From NCBI RefSeq assembly GCF_021172145.1, contig NZ_CP089095.1, forward strand, positions 1,178,001 through 1,242,000: DNA of 64,000 bases, written 5' to 3'. Every line of letters begins with the position of its first letter. Position 1 is the first letter of the stretch. Below the pieces are notes generated by a model. The model did not search any database and was not told the DNA's origin. It saw only the letters and a list, made by a program, of their open reading frames with translations. This DNA comes from Flavobacterium cyclinae. GTDB lineage: Bacteria > Bacteroidota > Bacteroidia > Flavobacteriales > Flavobacteriaceae. Positions 6,277 to 15,187 of the stretch are shown one piece after another. A program made the translations under genes and the position numbers.

Positions 6277-6885
6277 ATGCTAGAAAATTTATTAAAAACC
6301 ATCGTATCTATTTCAAAAATAGAAGTTTCTGCCGAACGTAAAGCAGTTTTACAACCGCTAGTGGATTACATTCAAAATAAAGTCAATTCGAACAAAGAAA
6401 TCCGATTGAACTTCATTTGTACTCACAATTCCAGAAGAAGTCATTTATCGCAAATTTGGGCACAAACCATGGCATTTCAATTCGGAATCAAAAATATATT
6501 TTGTTATTCTGGAGGAACGGAAGCTACAGCGATGTTTCCTAAAGTAGCCGAAACCTTGGTTAATCAAGGATTTCAAATTCAGAAGTTAAGTCAAGAACAA
6601 AATCCAGTTTACGCGGTTAAGTTTGATGATAATCAACATCCTATCATCTGTTTTTCAAAAGCCTATTTTGATGATTTTAATCCAAAAACTAACTTTGGAG
6701 CCATCATGACTTGCAACAATGCCGACGAAGGTTGTCCAATGGTTTTTGGTGCAGAAGCAAGATTCCCAATCAAATACGACGATCCAAAAGCCTTTGATGG
6801 AACCGATGTAATGGATGCCAAATATGCAGAACGTAGTTTACAAATTGCGAGCGAAATGTATTTTGTGTTTTCTCAAATAAAATAA
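6277..6885 (+). CDS. arsC: Arsenate reductase-like low-molecular-weight tyrosine phosphatase
   Basis: A 202-residue protein with the phosphatase/arsenate reductase signature CX5R, ICTHNSRRS, with Cys48 and Arg54. Further Cys residues (TCNNADEGC) near residue 150 could take part in disulfide relay during reduction of arsenate to arsenite. It is longer than classical 130-residue ArsC proteins because of an N-terminal helical extension of about 40 residues. I chose the ATG at 6277; the open frame starts at a TTG at 6256 that lies in a dispersed intergenic repeat. Six bases separate it from acr3, which exports the product. Confidence 0.88.
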   Translation: MLENLLKTIVSISKIEVSAERKAVLQPLVDYIQNKVNSNKEIRLNFICTHNSRRSHLSQIWAQTMAFQFGIKNIFCYSGGTEATAMFPKVAETLVNQGFQIQKLSQEQNPVYAVKFDDNQHPIICFSKAYFDDFNPKTNFGAIMTCNNADEGCPMVFGAEARFPIKYDDPKAFDGTDVMDAKYAERSLQIASEMYFVFSQIK

Positions 6886-6891
6886 ATAGAA

Positions 6892-7923
6892 ATGAAAAAA
6901 AGATTAGGATTTTTAGACCGTTATTTAACACTTTGGATTTTCTTAGCGATGCTAATTGGAGTAGGAATAGGCTATTTTATTCCCAATTCAGCTAATTTTA
7001 TCAATTCCTTTTCATCAGGTACAACAAATATCCCATTAGCAATTGGTTTGATACTAATGATGTATCCACCGCTTACTAAAATCGATTTTTCAAAAGTACC
7101 TCAAATGTTCAAAAAGCCAAAGTTATTATTGGCATCACTATTTATTACGTGGATTGTTGGACCGTTTTTAATGTTTTTATTAGCAACTTTCTTCTTGAAA
7201 GAGTATCCTGAATATATGACAGGATTAATTATCATTGGGATTGCGCCTTGTATCGCCATGGTAATCGTTTGGAACGAATTAGCCGAAGGAAACCGTGAAC
7301 TAACTGCTGGTTTAATTGGAATTAACAGTTTGCTACAAGTATTTTTCTTTAGTTTGTATGCGTATTTTTATTTAAAGATAATGTTGCCATTGTTTGGTAT
7401 TCAAGGATTAGAATTAAATATTACCATTGCTGAAATTGCGCAAACCGTTGGGATTTATTTAGGAATTCCCTTTGCATTAGCAGTCATAAGCCGATTTGCA
7501 ATAAAAAAGTACATTGGAGATAAGTTTTTCAATCAAAAATTCATTCCTTTTGTATCGCCAATAACTTTAATAGCATTGCTGTTTACGATTGTAGTGATGT
7601 TCAGTTTAAAAGGCGAAATGATTGTCGATTTACCAATGGATGTAGTTCGGGTTGCTATTCCATTAGTGATTTTCTTTGCAATAATGTTTTTCTTGATGTT
7701 TTTTGTAGCCAAGAAAATTGGTGCCGATTATAGAGATGCTACAGCATTATCTTTTACTGCTTCAGGTAATAATTTTGAACTAGCCATTGCAGTTTCCATC
7801 GGCGTATTCGGAATCAATAGCGGACAAGCCTTTGCTGGTGTTATTGGACCATTAGTAGAAGTTCCTGCTTTGATACTACTAGTAAATGTGGCTTTTTGGT
7901 TAAGAAAGAAATATTTTAAATAA
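6892..7923 (+). CDS. acr3: ACR3-family arsenite efflux transporter
   Basis: A 343-residue integral membrane protein with about ten membrane segments. The family marks are FLDRYLTLWIFLAM at the start, LMMYPPLTKIDF, and GIAPC with the conserved Cys120 in the fourth segment, followed by MVIVWNELAEGN. ASGNNFELAIAV near residue 295 carries the conserved Glu. ACR3 proteins export arsenite by proton exchange. It is the last gene of the ars operon, directly after the reductase, giving a complete reduce-and-export pathway. The stop codon is followed at once by a bidirectional terminator shared with the convergent lipase-like gene. Confidence 0.95.
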   Translation: MKKRLGFLDRYLTLWIFLAMLIGVGIGYFIPNSANFINSFSSGTTNIPLAIGLILMMYPPLTKIDFSKVPQMFKKPKLLLASLFITWIVGPFLMFLLATFFLKEYPEYMTGLIIIGIAPCIAMVIVWNELAEGNRELTAGLIGINSLLQVFFFSLYAYFYLKIMLPLFGIQGLELNITIAEIAQTVGIYLGIPFALAVISRFAIKKYIGDKFFNQKFIPFVSPITLIALLFTIVVMFSLKGEMIVDLPMDVVRVAIPLVIFFAIMFFLMFFVAKKIGADYRDATALSFTASGNNFELAIAVSIGVFGINSGQAFAGVIGPLVEVPALILLVNVAFWLRKKYFK

Positions 7924-7925
7924 AA

Positions 7926-7990
7926 AAAGTTGTCTAATAATCTCATTTTTGTCAAGCCGTTTCAGCTTCTAATGTGTTTTAGACAACTTT
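7926..7990. terminator. Bidirectional terminator with a REP-like sequence in its loop
   Basis: Arms AAAGTTGTCTAA and TTAGACAACTTT pair across a loop of about 40 bases. The loop contains CTCATTTTTGTCAAGCCGTTTCAGCTTCTAATG-type sequence that resembles the element after rpsA at 5074-5110. It serves the ars operon on the plus strand and the esterase on the minus strand. Confidence 0.8.
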
Positions 7991-7995
7991 TCCTT

Positions 7996-9732
7996 TTATT
8001 CTTTAATTACTTTAATCGTTTTTTGTTGGGAATCATTTTCAAGTACAACCAAATAAATACCACTTTCTAAATTTGAAAAATCCAATGTATTGGTACTAGA
8101 TTTTTCAAAAGATTTTGTATCGATTAATTGACCTAAAACGCTATAAACACTTGCTTTTGTTAATTGAATATGGTTCAAATATAAAATATCTTTAACTGGA
8201 TTTGGATAATAAACAAATGTCTCAAAACTAGTATCATCAGCACTTAAAGTAGTGGTAATATTAAATTGATAAGGTGTTTGATAATTAGTATTTGTAGGAC
8301 TAGTACTTGTAAGTTTTAAAAAGTAGTCTCCAGGTGTTAGGGTTCTTGTAAAACTTAATGTATTGCCACTATTATTTTGATTGGCACCTATAGCTGTTCC
8401 GGTAGCGTCTAAAATACTTCCGTTCATGGTAGAGGTTACAATGCTACTTACATCAACCGTAGCTTCAACTACATCAGAAACAGTAAATTTAAAATAATCA
8501 TTATCAGCCCCTGTGGGATTTTGAACCGTAGTATAACCGATATAGTTTTTATTAGTCTCAATTACGTATGCTAATTCTTTGTAATTAGGTTCGTCTAACC
8601 CTTGCATCATTTGATACGGATATCCTGGTAATTCGGTATGATTTTCAATAATGTCATAACCAGAATTAAAATAGAATAACTTAGCTGGATAAGTTAATCC
8701 GGTTAAATAAGTATTCATGTTGGAAGATGGTTCAGGAACCACACCATCAGTAGTAATATTACTTCCAAAAGCATTCGTAATTCTACCGATTACACATGAA
8801 AAGTCGATGAAATGATCAATTGATTTTTGGTTCAATCCTTGAATGTTTTCTCCTACAATACCATTACAATTGATATCAGAATTGTAAAAGTCAGGTGTAT
8901 ACGAGTTGTCATTCATACTTGAACTATTTTGTACTTCTAAACCTCCAAATAAGTAATGCCCAGGTTCACCGCTATAATAATAAGTGGTTTTTAAGTCTCT
9001 AATGGCTTCAGAACTTACATCGGTACCTGTCATAAAAGCTAATACGTTATCACTTGCATTACTACCACCATGAGGCGTACCTAATGTCAATAATTTCGCT
9101 ACATGATGTTGGTTATCTGCTTGCCAATTCTCGCTGTTTTGAATGTATTCTCTTGATGCTAATCCGCCCATGCTGTGTCCCACTAATATAACTTTATCTT
9201 TTCCAGTTACTTCCATAACTCTTTGAACCGCAACTTTAACAGCAGCACCTTGTTTGGCAATTGCAGATTGATTACTTAATACCGTTGTACCAACAGCTCC
9301 ATTTGGATTTACATTGAAATTCACATAAAAATAATCACCATCTTGAACTAGTGATTCAAAAGCAGCAATATCAGCCCCAGCAGTTGGGTAGAAATTTTTA
9401 TTTGTAGTAGTATTATTATTGTCAGCATTTAGACAAAAATCGAATCGGCCACCAAACGTAAATCCGTATTGTGTATCATAATAATCGGTGGAAGTGTTCC
9501 AAGTTTCAGAACTAGAATTCAAACCATGAATAAAAATAATAGGGTAGGGAAGTTTGCTTACAAACGTTCTATTCGTAGTATTTTGAACAGGAGTTTTTAA
9601 TGGAAAAATACTATCGTTACGAAATTCAAAATATTCGAAATCTGTTGGTCTAGGTTTAAATTGAATTTGGGAAAAACCTAAGGTAGAAATGAATAATATC
9701 GAAATGGATATAAAAGAAGTAATTTTATTCAT
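7996..9732 (-). CDS. Secreted alpha/beta hydrolase (lipase-like) with T9SS sorting domain
   Basis: A 578-residue secreted esterase or lipase. A signal peptide (MNKITSFISISILFISTLGF) leads to PIIFIHGLNSSSETW (oxyanion region) and the nucleophile elbow GHSMGGLASREY. The acid and His are probably in TTDGVVPEPSS and NHTELPG. The region after about residue 400 looks like a beta-sandwich, and the last 75 residues (YYPNPVKDIL...GIYLVVLENDSQQKTIKVIKE) are a type A T9SS sorting domain, so the protein should cross the outer membrane. ATG at 9732 is chosen over one two codons upstream. The exact substrate cannot be read from sequence. Confidence 0.9.
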   Translation of the reverse strand: MNKITSFISISILFISTLGFSQIQFKPRPTDFEYFEFRNDSIFPLKTPVQNTTNRTFVSKLPYPIIFIHGLNSSSETWNTSTDYYDTQYGFTFGGRFDFCLNADNNNTTTNKNFYPTAGADIAAFESLVQDGDYFYVNFNVNPNGAVGTTVLSNQSAIAKQGAAVKVAVQRVMEVTGKDKVILVGHSMGGLASREYIQNSENWQADNQHHVAKLLTLGTPHGGSNASDNVLAFMTGTDVSSEAIRDLKTTYYYSGEPGHYLFGGLEVQNSSSMNDNSYTPDFYNSDINCNGIVGENIQGLNQKSIDHFIDFSCVIGRITNAFGSNITTDGVVPEPSSNMNTYLTGLTYPAKLFYFNSGYDIIENHTELPGYPYQMMQGLDEPNYKELAYVIETNKNYIGYTTVQNPTGADNDYFKFTVSDVVEATVDVSSIVTSTMNGSILDATGTAIGANQNNSGNTLSFTRTLTPGDYFLKLTSTSPTNTNYQTPYQFNITTTLSADDTSFETFVYYPNPVKDILYLNHIQLTKASVYSVLGQLIDTKSFEKSSTNTLDFSNLESGIYLVVLENDSQQKTIKVIKE

Positions 9733-9828
9733 GCACATAATTTTATAGGGATTAATTGTGCAATATATAAAATATGTGTTAAATTTTCTAAAATTATTTA
9801 ATTCTAGTGAAAAAAAGTGGTTAAAAAT

Positions 9829-9855
9829 AATAAAGCTCTTAAATAGAGCTTTATT
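9829..9855 (-). terminator. Terminator of the peroxiredoxin-thioredoxin operon
   Basis: Arms AATAAAGCTCT and AGAGCTTTATT around a five-base loop, immediately after the stop codon of the small gene ending at 9858. A T-rich stretch follows on the minus strand. Confidence 0.8.
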
Positions 9856-9857
9856 AA

Positions 9858-10115
9858 TTATTTGTCAATCGAACCTAAAACGCGCTTCATAAAATCATTT
9901 AAAGCGGTTTTTTTGTCCTTTCCGTCTTTAATCATTTGATTTACTTCTAAAGCTCCGTACATATTGGAAATAAGTTCGGCAATAACATCTAATTCTTCAT
10001 CCTTTAAAGAAGAAACTTCACAAAGATTTTCTAAAACTTCAATAGTTTCTACTAAATAATCTTGGTCGTTGTCTTCAATAAATTGGGTTAACTGTTTTAT
10101 AATAGGTAATTTCAT
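9858..10115 (-). CDS. Small conserved protein of the thioredoxin/peroxiredoxin locus (DUF6952-like)
   Basis: An 85-residue acidic, all-helical protein starting MKLPIIKQLTQFIEDNDQDY. The ORF extends 14 codons further upstream, but that part is low-complexity repeat sequence, so the ATG at 10115 is preferred. There are no catalytic motifs, signal peptide or membrane segments. From memory it fits a short Flavobacteriia family (DUF6952) found beside thioredoxin and peroxiredoxin genes; I could not check this. Being third in that operon, it may assist the peroxide-detoxifying pair, which is inference only. Confidence 0.8.
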   Translation of the reverse strand: MKLPIIKQLTQFIEDNDQDYLVETIEVLENLCEVSSLKDEELDVIAELISNMYGALEVNQMIKDGKDKKTALNDFMKRVLGSIDK

Positions 10116-10190
10116 AGTATTAGATTTTAGATTTTCAGATATTAAATTTTCAGACATCCGAATATCTAATATCCGAAAATCAAATTATCT

Positions 10191-10499
10191 TTACAGTACT
10201 TCATTAACCAATTCAGCTAAAACTTCAGCTTTGTTAGTTTGGGTTTGATTTACCAAAACACCATTTTTAAAAGTAGCAAATGTAGGTAAATTGTCAACTT
10301 TTGCTAATTTTCTAGATTCTGGAAACTTTTCTGCATCCACCATCACGAAAGGAATTGCTTCATATTGAGAGGCAATCATTTTGAATTTTGGTTTCATAAT
10401 ACGGCAATTTCCACACCATGATGCCGAATATTGTACTACAACTGTTTCGTTTGAATTTACAATTTCAGCTAAATTATCTTGTTCTATTTCTGTAAACAT
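10191..10499 (-). CDS. Thioredoxin-family protein
   Basis: A 102-residue single-domain cytoplasmic thioredoxin fold. The active site is SASWCGNCRIMKP, a CGNC variant of the usual CGPC, with Cys at 29 and 32. The cis-proline is in NLPTFATFKNG. It lies 79 bases downstream of a 2-Cys peroxiredoxin on the same strand, so it is the likely electron donor for that enzyme. The short length and the CGNC motif match the Flavobacteriia thioredoxin family in this operon. A gap of 75 bases with degenerate repeats separates it from the small helical protein. Confidence 0.92.
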   Translation of the reverse strand: MFTEIEQDNLAEIVNSNETVVVQYSASWCGNCRIMKPKFKMIASQYEAIPFVMVDAEKFPESRKLAKVDNLPTFATFKNGVLVNQTQTNKAEVLAELVNEVL

Positions 10500-10510
10500 T
10501 TTTTTTTATT

Positions 10511-10577
10511 TTCAATTAGACAATATGTCAATGTGCCAATTATTGTCTAATCGACACATTGATAATTGACATATTAT
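10511..10577. repeat. Degenerate TGTCAAT/ATTGACA repeats between peroxiredoxin and thioredoxin genes
   Basis: The 79-base gap is filled by overlapping imperfect motifs (TTAGACAAT, TGTCAATGTG, GACACATTG, ATTGACATATT) in both orientations. It could pair over most of its length in the mRNA. It is one of several word-like quasi-repeat patches in this window. Confidence 0.5.
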
Positions 10578-10578
10578 T

Positions 10579-11214
10579 TTAGTGTGAAGCTAAATAAGCA
10601 GCAGTAGAGTTTCTATCTGCACTCATAGCGTCTTTTCCTTCTTCCCAGTTAGCTGGACAAACTTCACCTTTAGTTTGAACGTGTGTATAAGCATCAATTA
10701 ATCTTAAGTACTCGTTTACGTTTCTTCCTAATGGCATATCATTAACGCTTTCGTGGAATACTTTTCCATCTTCGTCAATTAAATAAGTAGCTCTGAAAGT
10801 TACATTTGATCCTTCTAAGATTTCATCATTTAAATCTTCGTTGTAAACCCATTCAGCATCTAAAATATCTAAAGCAGCAGCTAAATTTCTTGTAGTATCA
10901 GCTAATAAAGGATAAGTTACACCTTCAATTCCACCATTGTTTTTTGCTGTGTTTAGCCAAGCAAAGTGAACTTCGTTTGTATCACAAGATGCACCAATTA
11001 CCATAGTGTTTCTTTTTTCAAACTCACCTAAAGCTGCTTGAAAAGCATGTAATTCTGTAGGACATACAAAAGTGAAATCTTTTGGGTACCAAAATAAAAC
11101 TACTTTTTTCTTGTTGTTTACCGCTTCTTCTAAAACGTTGATTCTTAAATTATCTCCCATAAAAGAGATAGCGTCTACTGTAATGTTTGGGAATTTTTTT
11201 CCTACTAATGCCAT
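10579..11214 (-). CDS. Typical 2-Cys peroxiredoxin (AhpC/TSA family)
   Basis: A 211-residue peroxiredoxin. The peroxidatic Cys lies in PKDFTFVCPTELHAF, and the resolving Cys in GEVCPANWEEG near residue 170, so it belongs to the typical 2-Cys (AhpC) group. It reduces hydrogen peroxide and organic peroxides, probably using the thioredoxin encoded next to it. I start it at MALVGKKFP (11214); the longer frame reads upstream through a TATTTTTG promoter element at 11252-11259. It heads the three-gene operon prx-trx-small helical protein. Confidence 0.95.
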   Translation of the reverse strand: MALVGKKFPNITVDAISFMGDNLRINVLEEAVNNKKKVVLFWYPKDFTFVCPTELHAFQAALGEFEKRNTMVIGASCDTNEVHFAWLNTAKNNGGIEGVTYPLLADTTRNLAAALDILDAEWVYNEDLNDEILEGSNVTFRATYLIDEDGKVFHESVNDMPLGRNVNEYLRLIDAYTHVQTKGEVCPANWEEGKDAMSADRNSTAAYLASH

Positions 11215-11251
11215 TTTATTTCTATTTAAATTATTAATTAAATTTCTAGTG

Positions 11252-11259
11252 CAAAAATA
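11252..11259 (-). promoter_or_regulatory. Peroxiredoxin operon -7 element
   Basis: TATTTTTG on the minus strand, about 40 bases before the start codon. The -33 position is not a good match, so only the -7 part is supported. It argues against the upstream extension of the ORF. Confidence 0.5.
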
Positions 11260-11332
11260 CAAATAAAAAAACCACAACTATAGTTAAGTCATGGTTAAAT
11301 TTTATTTTAATATAGATTTTGATTATAGTGTT

Positions 11333-12802
11333 TTATTCTTTTATATGTGAAACTAATTGTCTTATTTTAATATTAAATGCAGCAAAGATTAATGTCATTA
11401 TGGGACTGATGATATTAAAAAATGCATAAGGTAAATAATCTAATGTATCAACGTTTAGAGTCCCAGATTGATAAGCTCCACAAGTATTCCAAGGAATTAA
11501 AACCGAAGTAACAGTTCCTGAATCTTCTAATGTTCTACTCAAATTTTCAGGTGCTAACCCTTTATCTTTATAGGCCTTTGCAAACATTTTTCCAGGAACT
11601 ACAATTGCTAAATATTGATCTGAAGCCGTAATATTTAATGCCAAACAACTACCTACAGTTGAAGCAAATAATCCAAAAGTTGAATGTGCTAACTTTAATA
11701 AAGCTTTACTTATTCTTGATAAAGCCCCAATGGCATCCATTACCCCGCCAAAAACCATAGCACAAAGAATTAACCAAATGGTTCCAAGCATACCACTCAT
11801 TCCTTTAGCCTTAAATAATTTTACTAAATTTTCATTTTCAGTTGGAATAATAGTTTCTGTAGTAATAGCGTTCATAATTCCCTTATAGGCCGACTTAAAT
11901 GTTAAGGTGTCAACATGCATAAGTTCTTTTATCAATTGGGGTTGAAAAATCAAAGCAAATAATCCGCCTAATAATACTCCAATAAATAAAGCTATTAATG
12001 GTTCTGTTTTTTTGAATATTAACCCAATTACAATTACAGGAACTAGGAATAGCCAACCTGTAATGTGAAAGGATTTTTCGATATCAATCAACATTTGAGA
12101 CGTGTCTGCATTTCCATGAATATCAATTGTTAAACCTAAAAAAATGAATAATAGCAATGAAATGGTAAAGGTTGGAATAGTGGTTAAGGTCATGTATCTT
12201 ATGTGAGTAAACAAATCAGTTCCAGCCATAGCAGGTGCTAAATTTGTTGTGTCAGACATAGGTGATAATTTATCTCCAAAATACGCTCCAGAAATAACAG
12301 CTCCAGCTACCATCCCAACAGGGAAGCCAATTGCACCTCCAATACCTACTAAAGCAATACCAACAGTTGCTGATGTAGTCCAAGAGCTACCTGTTGCAAT
12401 AGAAATTATGGAACAAATTACCATAGTAGCAGGTAAAAATATCGCCGGACTTAATATTTGTAAGCCATAGTAAATCATGGAAGGAATAATACCGCTTAAT
12501 AACCAGGTTCCAGCTAAAGCACCTACCATTAATAGTATTAGAATAGCACCCGCAGTAGATTTAATATTGCTAGCAACTTCATCAATCATAGTTTGAAAGG
12601 AAACTTTATTAAAAAGTCCTACAATCACAGCAACACCAGCTCCTAACAATAATACAAATTGATTACTACCAGCCAGAGGATCGTCATCTTCTCCATTATA
12701 AGCTATCAATACATTATAAGCGAGCATTCCAATAAGAGCAATTACAGGGATTAATGCTTCCCAAATATTTAATTCCTTATTCTTAATGATTTTTGTATCC
12801 AT
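11333..12802 (-). CDS. nhaC: Na+/H+ antiporter NhaC
   Basis: A 489-residue polytopic inner-membrane protein with about eleven to twelve hydrophobic segments. It shows the NhaC/ArsB-type features GSSWTTSATVGIALVGIGGAIGFP-like (split here into GSSWTTSATV and GIGGAIGFPVGM), GAYFGDKLSPMSDTTNLAP, and ETGTVTS-like DSGTVTSVLIPWNTCGAY near the end. It exchanges Na+ for H+. The ATG at 12802 (MDTKII) is preferred over an upstream one because membrane helices start soon after. It lies between the peroxiredoxin operon and DPP IV on the same strand, with no clear terminator after it. Confidence 0.93.
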   Translation of the reverse strand: MDTKIIKNKELNIWEALIPVIALIGMLAYNVLIAYNGEDDDPLAGSNQFVLLLGAGVAVIVGLFNKVSFQTMIDEVASNIKSTAGAILILLMVGALAGTWLLSGIIPSMIYYGLQILSPAIFLPATMVICSIISIATGSSWTTSATVGIALVGIGGAIGFPVGMVAGAVISGAYFGDKLSPMSDTTNLAPAMAGTDLFTHIRYMTLTTIPTFTISLLLFIFLGLTIDIHGNADTSQMLIDIEKSFHITGWLFLVPVIVIGLIFKKTEPLIALFIGVLLGGLFALIFQPQLIKELMHVDTLTFKSAYKGIMNAITTETIIPTENENLVKLFKAKGMSGMLGTIWLILCAMVFGGVMDAIGALSRISKALLKLAHSTFGLFASTVGSCLALNITASDQYLAIVVPGKMFAKAYKDKGLAPENLSRTLEDSGTVTSVLIPWNTCGAYQSGTLNVDTLDYLPYAFFNIISPIMTLIFAAFNIKIRQLVSHIKE

Positions 12803-12852
12803 TTTATTTGTTTGAGCATGCAATATAGAAAAATGCTTTTTATTTTGAAAAC

Positions 12853-12900
12853 TTCATTATAAAAAGAAATCCGTTGAAAACTCAACGGATTTATAATGAA
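12853..12900 (-). terminator. DPP IV gene terminator
   Basis: Inner arms AAATCCGTTGA / TCAACGGATTT close on AAAC, and outer arms TTCATTATA / TATAATGAA extend the stem. It lies 16 bases after the stop codon of the peptidase gene. Confidence 0.9.
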
Positions 12901-12915
12901 AGATTTAAACTCTTT

Positions 12916-15084
12916 TTATTTTAAATGAATATTGAAGTAATCTGCAATTTTTGCATACATGTGAATTCGATCTCTTCCACCTACGTTATGTTCGTGATTT
13001 GGATACAAGAAGTAATCTACTTGTTTTCCTGCTTTTATACAAGCTTCAACAAAGTTCATACTATGTTGTTGCACCACTACGGGGTCTTGTGCTCCGTGAA
13101 TAATTAATAAACGACCTTTTAAATCTTTAGCTTTGTTTAATAAAGATGTTTTTTCATACCCTTCTGGATTTTCTTGTGGTGTATCCATATAACGTTCTCC
13201 GTACATGATTTCGTAGTATTTCCAATCGATAACTGGTCCGCCAGCAACACCCACTTTAAATACATCAGAATGATTTGTCATTAATGAAGTGGTCATGAAA
13301 CCTCCAAAACTCCAACCAAAAACTCCAATTTTATCAACATCAACAAATGATTTAGATTTTAAGAATTCGATACCTTTCATTTGATCGGCCATTTCGTTTA
13401 CCCCTAAATTTCTATGATTTACATCGCAAAATTTCTTTCCACGAGAATCACTTCCTCTGTTGTCTAATGTAAATACCACATATCCTTGTTGTGCCATGTA
13501 AATATCGAAAAATCCAGCACCACCTAACCAACGATTATTTACAAGTTGGGCATGAGAACCTCCGTAAACATAAACCATAACAGGATATTTCTTTGTAGCA
13601 TCAAAGTTCCCTGGATAAATTAATCTACCGTTTAATGGAGTGGTTCCATCAGCAGAAGTTAAGGTTACAAATTCAATTTTAGGTAAATCAATTTTTCCTG
13701 TGAAAGGATTTTCGGCTTTTACCAAAGAAGTATTCGCCCTTTTATTTTTGATGTTTAAAATCGAAATTTCGTTTGGAGTGCTTAAGTTGCTGTATTGGTC
13801 TAAAACCATCGTTCCGTCTGAAGAAACAGAAGCATTGTGCGTTCCAGAAACAGTTGTTAATTGAACTGTTTTCCCCGATTTTAAATCTACTTGAAACAAT
13901 TGACGATCTAAGCCATTATTACAAGTTCCGATGTAGTTTATTTTGGTATTAGTTGCATCAAATCCCAATATTTCTTTAACCACTACATCTTTATATCCTA
14001 ATTTTTTCAATAATTTCCCATCGGTATTGTACAAATACATTTGGTTGAAACCATAGAAATCCGTTTGATAAATAAATTGTGATGGATTATTAGGTACAAA
14101 AGTTAATGCGTGTTGCGGTTCTACCCAAGTACTTGCTTTTTCTTCAAATAATGTTTTTACAAAAGCGCCAGTTGCCACATCATATTTATTGAATTTTAAA
14201 TGATTTTGTTCGCGATTTAAAATGCCAATAAAAATGTGTTTTCCTGATGGTTCCCAAGACACCATAGTTAAATATTGGTCTTTTGGTTCCCCTGTTTGAA
14301 TCGTTACTTTTTTACCCGAAGCTACATCGTAAATTACCAAAGTAACATTCTCGCTTGTCATTCCAGCCATTGGATATTTGATGTCTTTGTTGGTTGCTTC
14401 ACGTTCGTTCCAATTGGTAATCGGATAATTAGCAACCATAGTTTCATCTTTACGATAGTAAGCCAATTGCGTTCCTTTTTCGTTCCACCACATGCCGCTG
14501 TTGATGCCAAATTCTTGACGGTGCACGTTTTCTGAACCATTAACGATTGCTTTGTTTTCGTCATTGGTAACTTCAATAACTTGTCCCGTTGGAGTTGTAA
14601 TTCGGATATTGTTTTCTTGTAACCAAGCGACATTATTGTTAGAAGCAAATTTTGCTTGAGCACCTTCAATATTATAACTAATCACAGATACAATTTGTTT
14701 TGAAACTACATCATAAGTTAATTTGTAATTGTTTTTCTTGCCTGTAACTTCAGTTTCAAACGTATTTGCAGTTTTCCAAGTGATGGCAAATGGAAACATT
14801 CTAAGAGAAAATTCATCATTAGAAATTTTCGATTTTAAAGCAGCTTCAAATTCCGCTTTTGTGGCTAAAGTGGAAGCTGTCCAACCGTTTGCAGCGCTTT
14901 TTTCAACTAATGAAGAAAAGTCAGTACTTAAATAGGTGATGGATTTCGAATCTTTACGCCATTGTTGGGCAGTTTGTGTTGTTGGAGCATATTTTCTTGG
15001 TCCTAAAACAGTTTCTTCAATGGTTAAATTTTGCGCAACGGCAAAGCTTCCAACCAACAGAAAACTTAAAATATATTTTTTCAT
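12916..15084 (-). CDS. Dipeptidyl peptidase IV (S9 family prolyl peptidase)
   Basis: A 722-residue secreted peptidase. It has a signal peptide (MKKYILSFLLVGSFAVAQ), then an eight-bladed beta-propeller of about 450 residues (DPPIV N-terminal domain) and a C-terminal alpha/beta hydrolase domain. The nucleophile is Ser592 in GWSFGG, the acid Asp667 in HGAQDPVV, and the base His697 or 699 in YPNHEHNVGG. It cleaves X-Pro dipeptides from peptides in the periplasm, fitting a proteolytic lifestyle. A TAACTTTG element at 15114-15121 (minus strand) is its likely -7 box. It has its own terminator. Confidence 0.95.
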   Translation of the reverse strand: MKKYILSFLLVGSFAVAQNLTIEETVLGPRKYAPTTQTAQQWRKDSKSITYLSTDFSSLVEKSAANGWTASTLATKAEFEAALKSKISNDEFSLRMFPFAITWKTANTFETEVTGKKNNYKLTYDVVSKQIVSVISYNIEGAQAKFASNNNVAWLQENNIRITTPTGQVIEVTNDENKAIVNGSENVHRQEFGINSGMWWNEKGTQLAYYRKDETMVANYPITNWNEREATNKDIKYPMAGMTSENVTLVIYDVASGKKVTIQTGEPKDQYLTMVSWEPSGKHIFIGILNREQNHLKFNKYDVATGAFVKTLFEEKASTWVEPQHALTFVPNNPSQFIYQTDFYGFNQMYLYNTDGKLLKKLGYKDVVVKEILGFDATNTKINYIGTCNNGLDRQLFQVDLKSGKTVQLTTVSGTHNASVSSDGTMVLDQYSNLSTPNEISILNIKNKRANTSLVKAENPFTGKIDLPKIEFVTLTSADGTTPLNGRLIYPGNFDATKKYPVMVYVYGGSHAQLVNNRWLGGAGFFDIYMAQQGYVVFTLDNRGSDSRGKKFCDVNHRNLGVNEMADQMKGIEFLKSKSFVDVDKIGVFGWSFGGFMTTSLMTNHSDVFKVGVAGGPVIDWKYYEIMYGERYMDTPQENPEGYEKTSLLNKAKDLKGRLLIIHGAQDPVVVQQHSMNFVEACIKAGKQVDYFLYPNHEHNVGGRDRIHMYAKIADYFNIHLK

Positions 15085-15138
15085 TACTAGTAAATTAATT
15101 GAGTATTAGAGTTCAAAGTTACGTTTTTGTTACAAAAA

Positions 15139-15164
15139 AATCCGATTCATTGCTAAATCGGATT
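15139..15164 (-). terminator. Terminator of the methionine gamma-lyase-like gene
   Basis: Arms AATCCGATT and AATCGGATT around an eight-base loop, then seven T on the minus strand, 24 bases after the stop codon. Confidence 0.92.
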
Positions 15165-15187
15165 CTAATGAAATTATTTTGATGGAA

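Noticed and set aside
14358..14669. 103-residue minus-strand ORF inside the DPP IV gene
   Set aside because: It is an alternative frame of a clear, conserved gene and has no features of its own.
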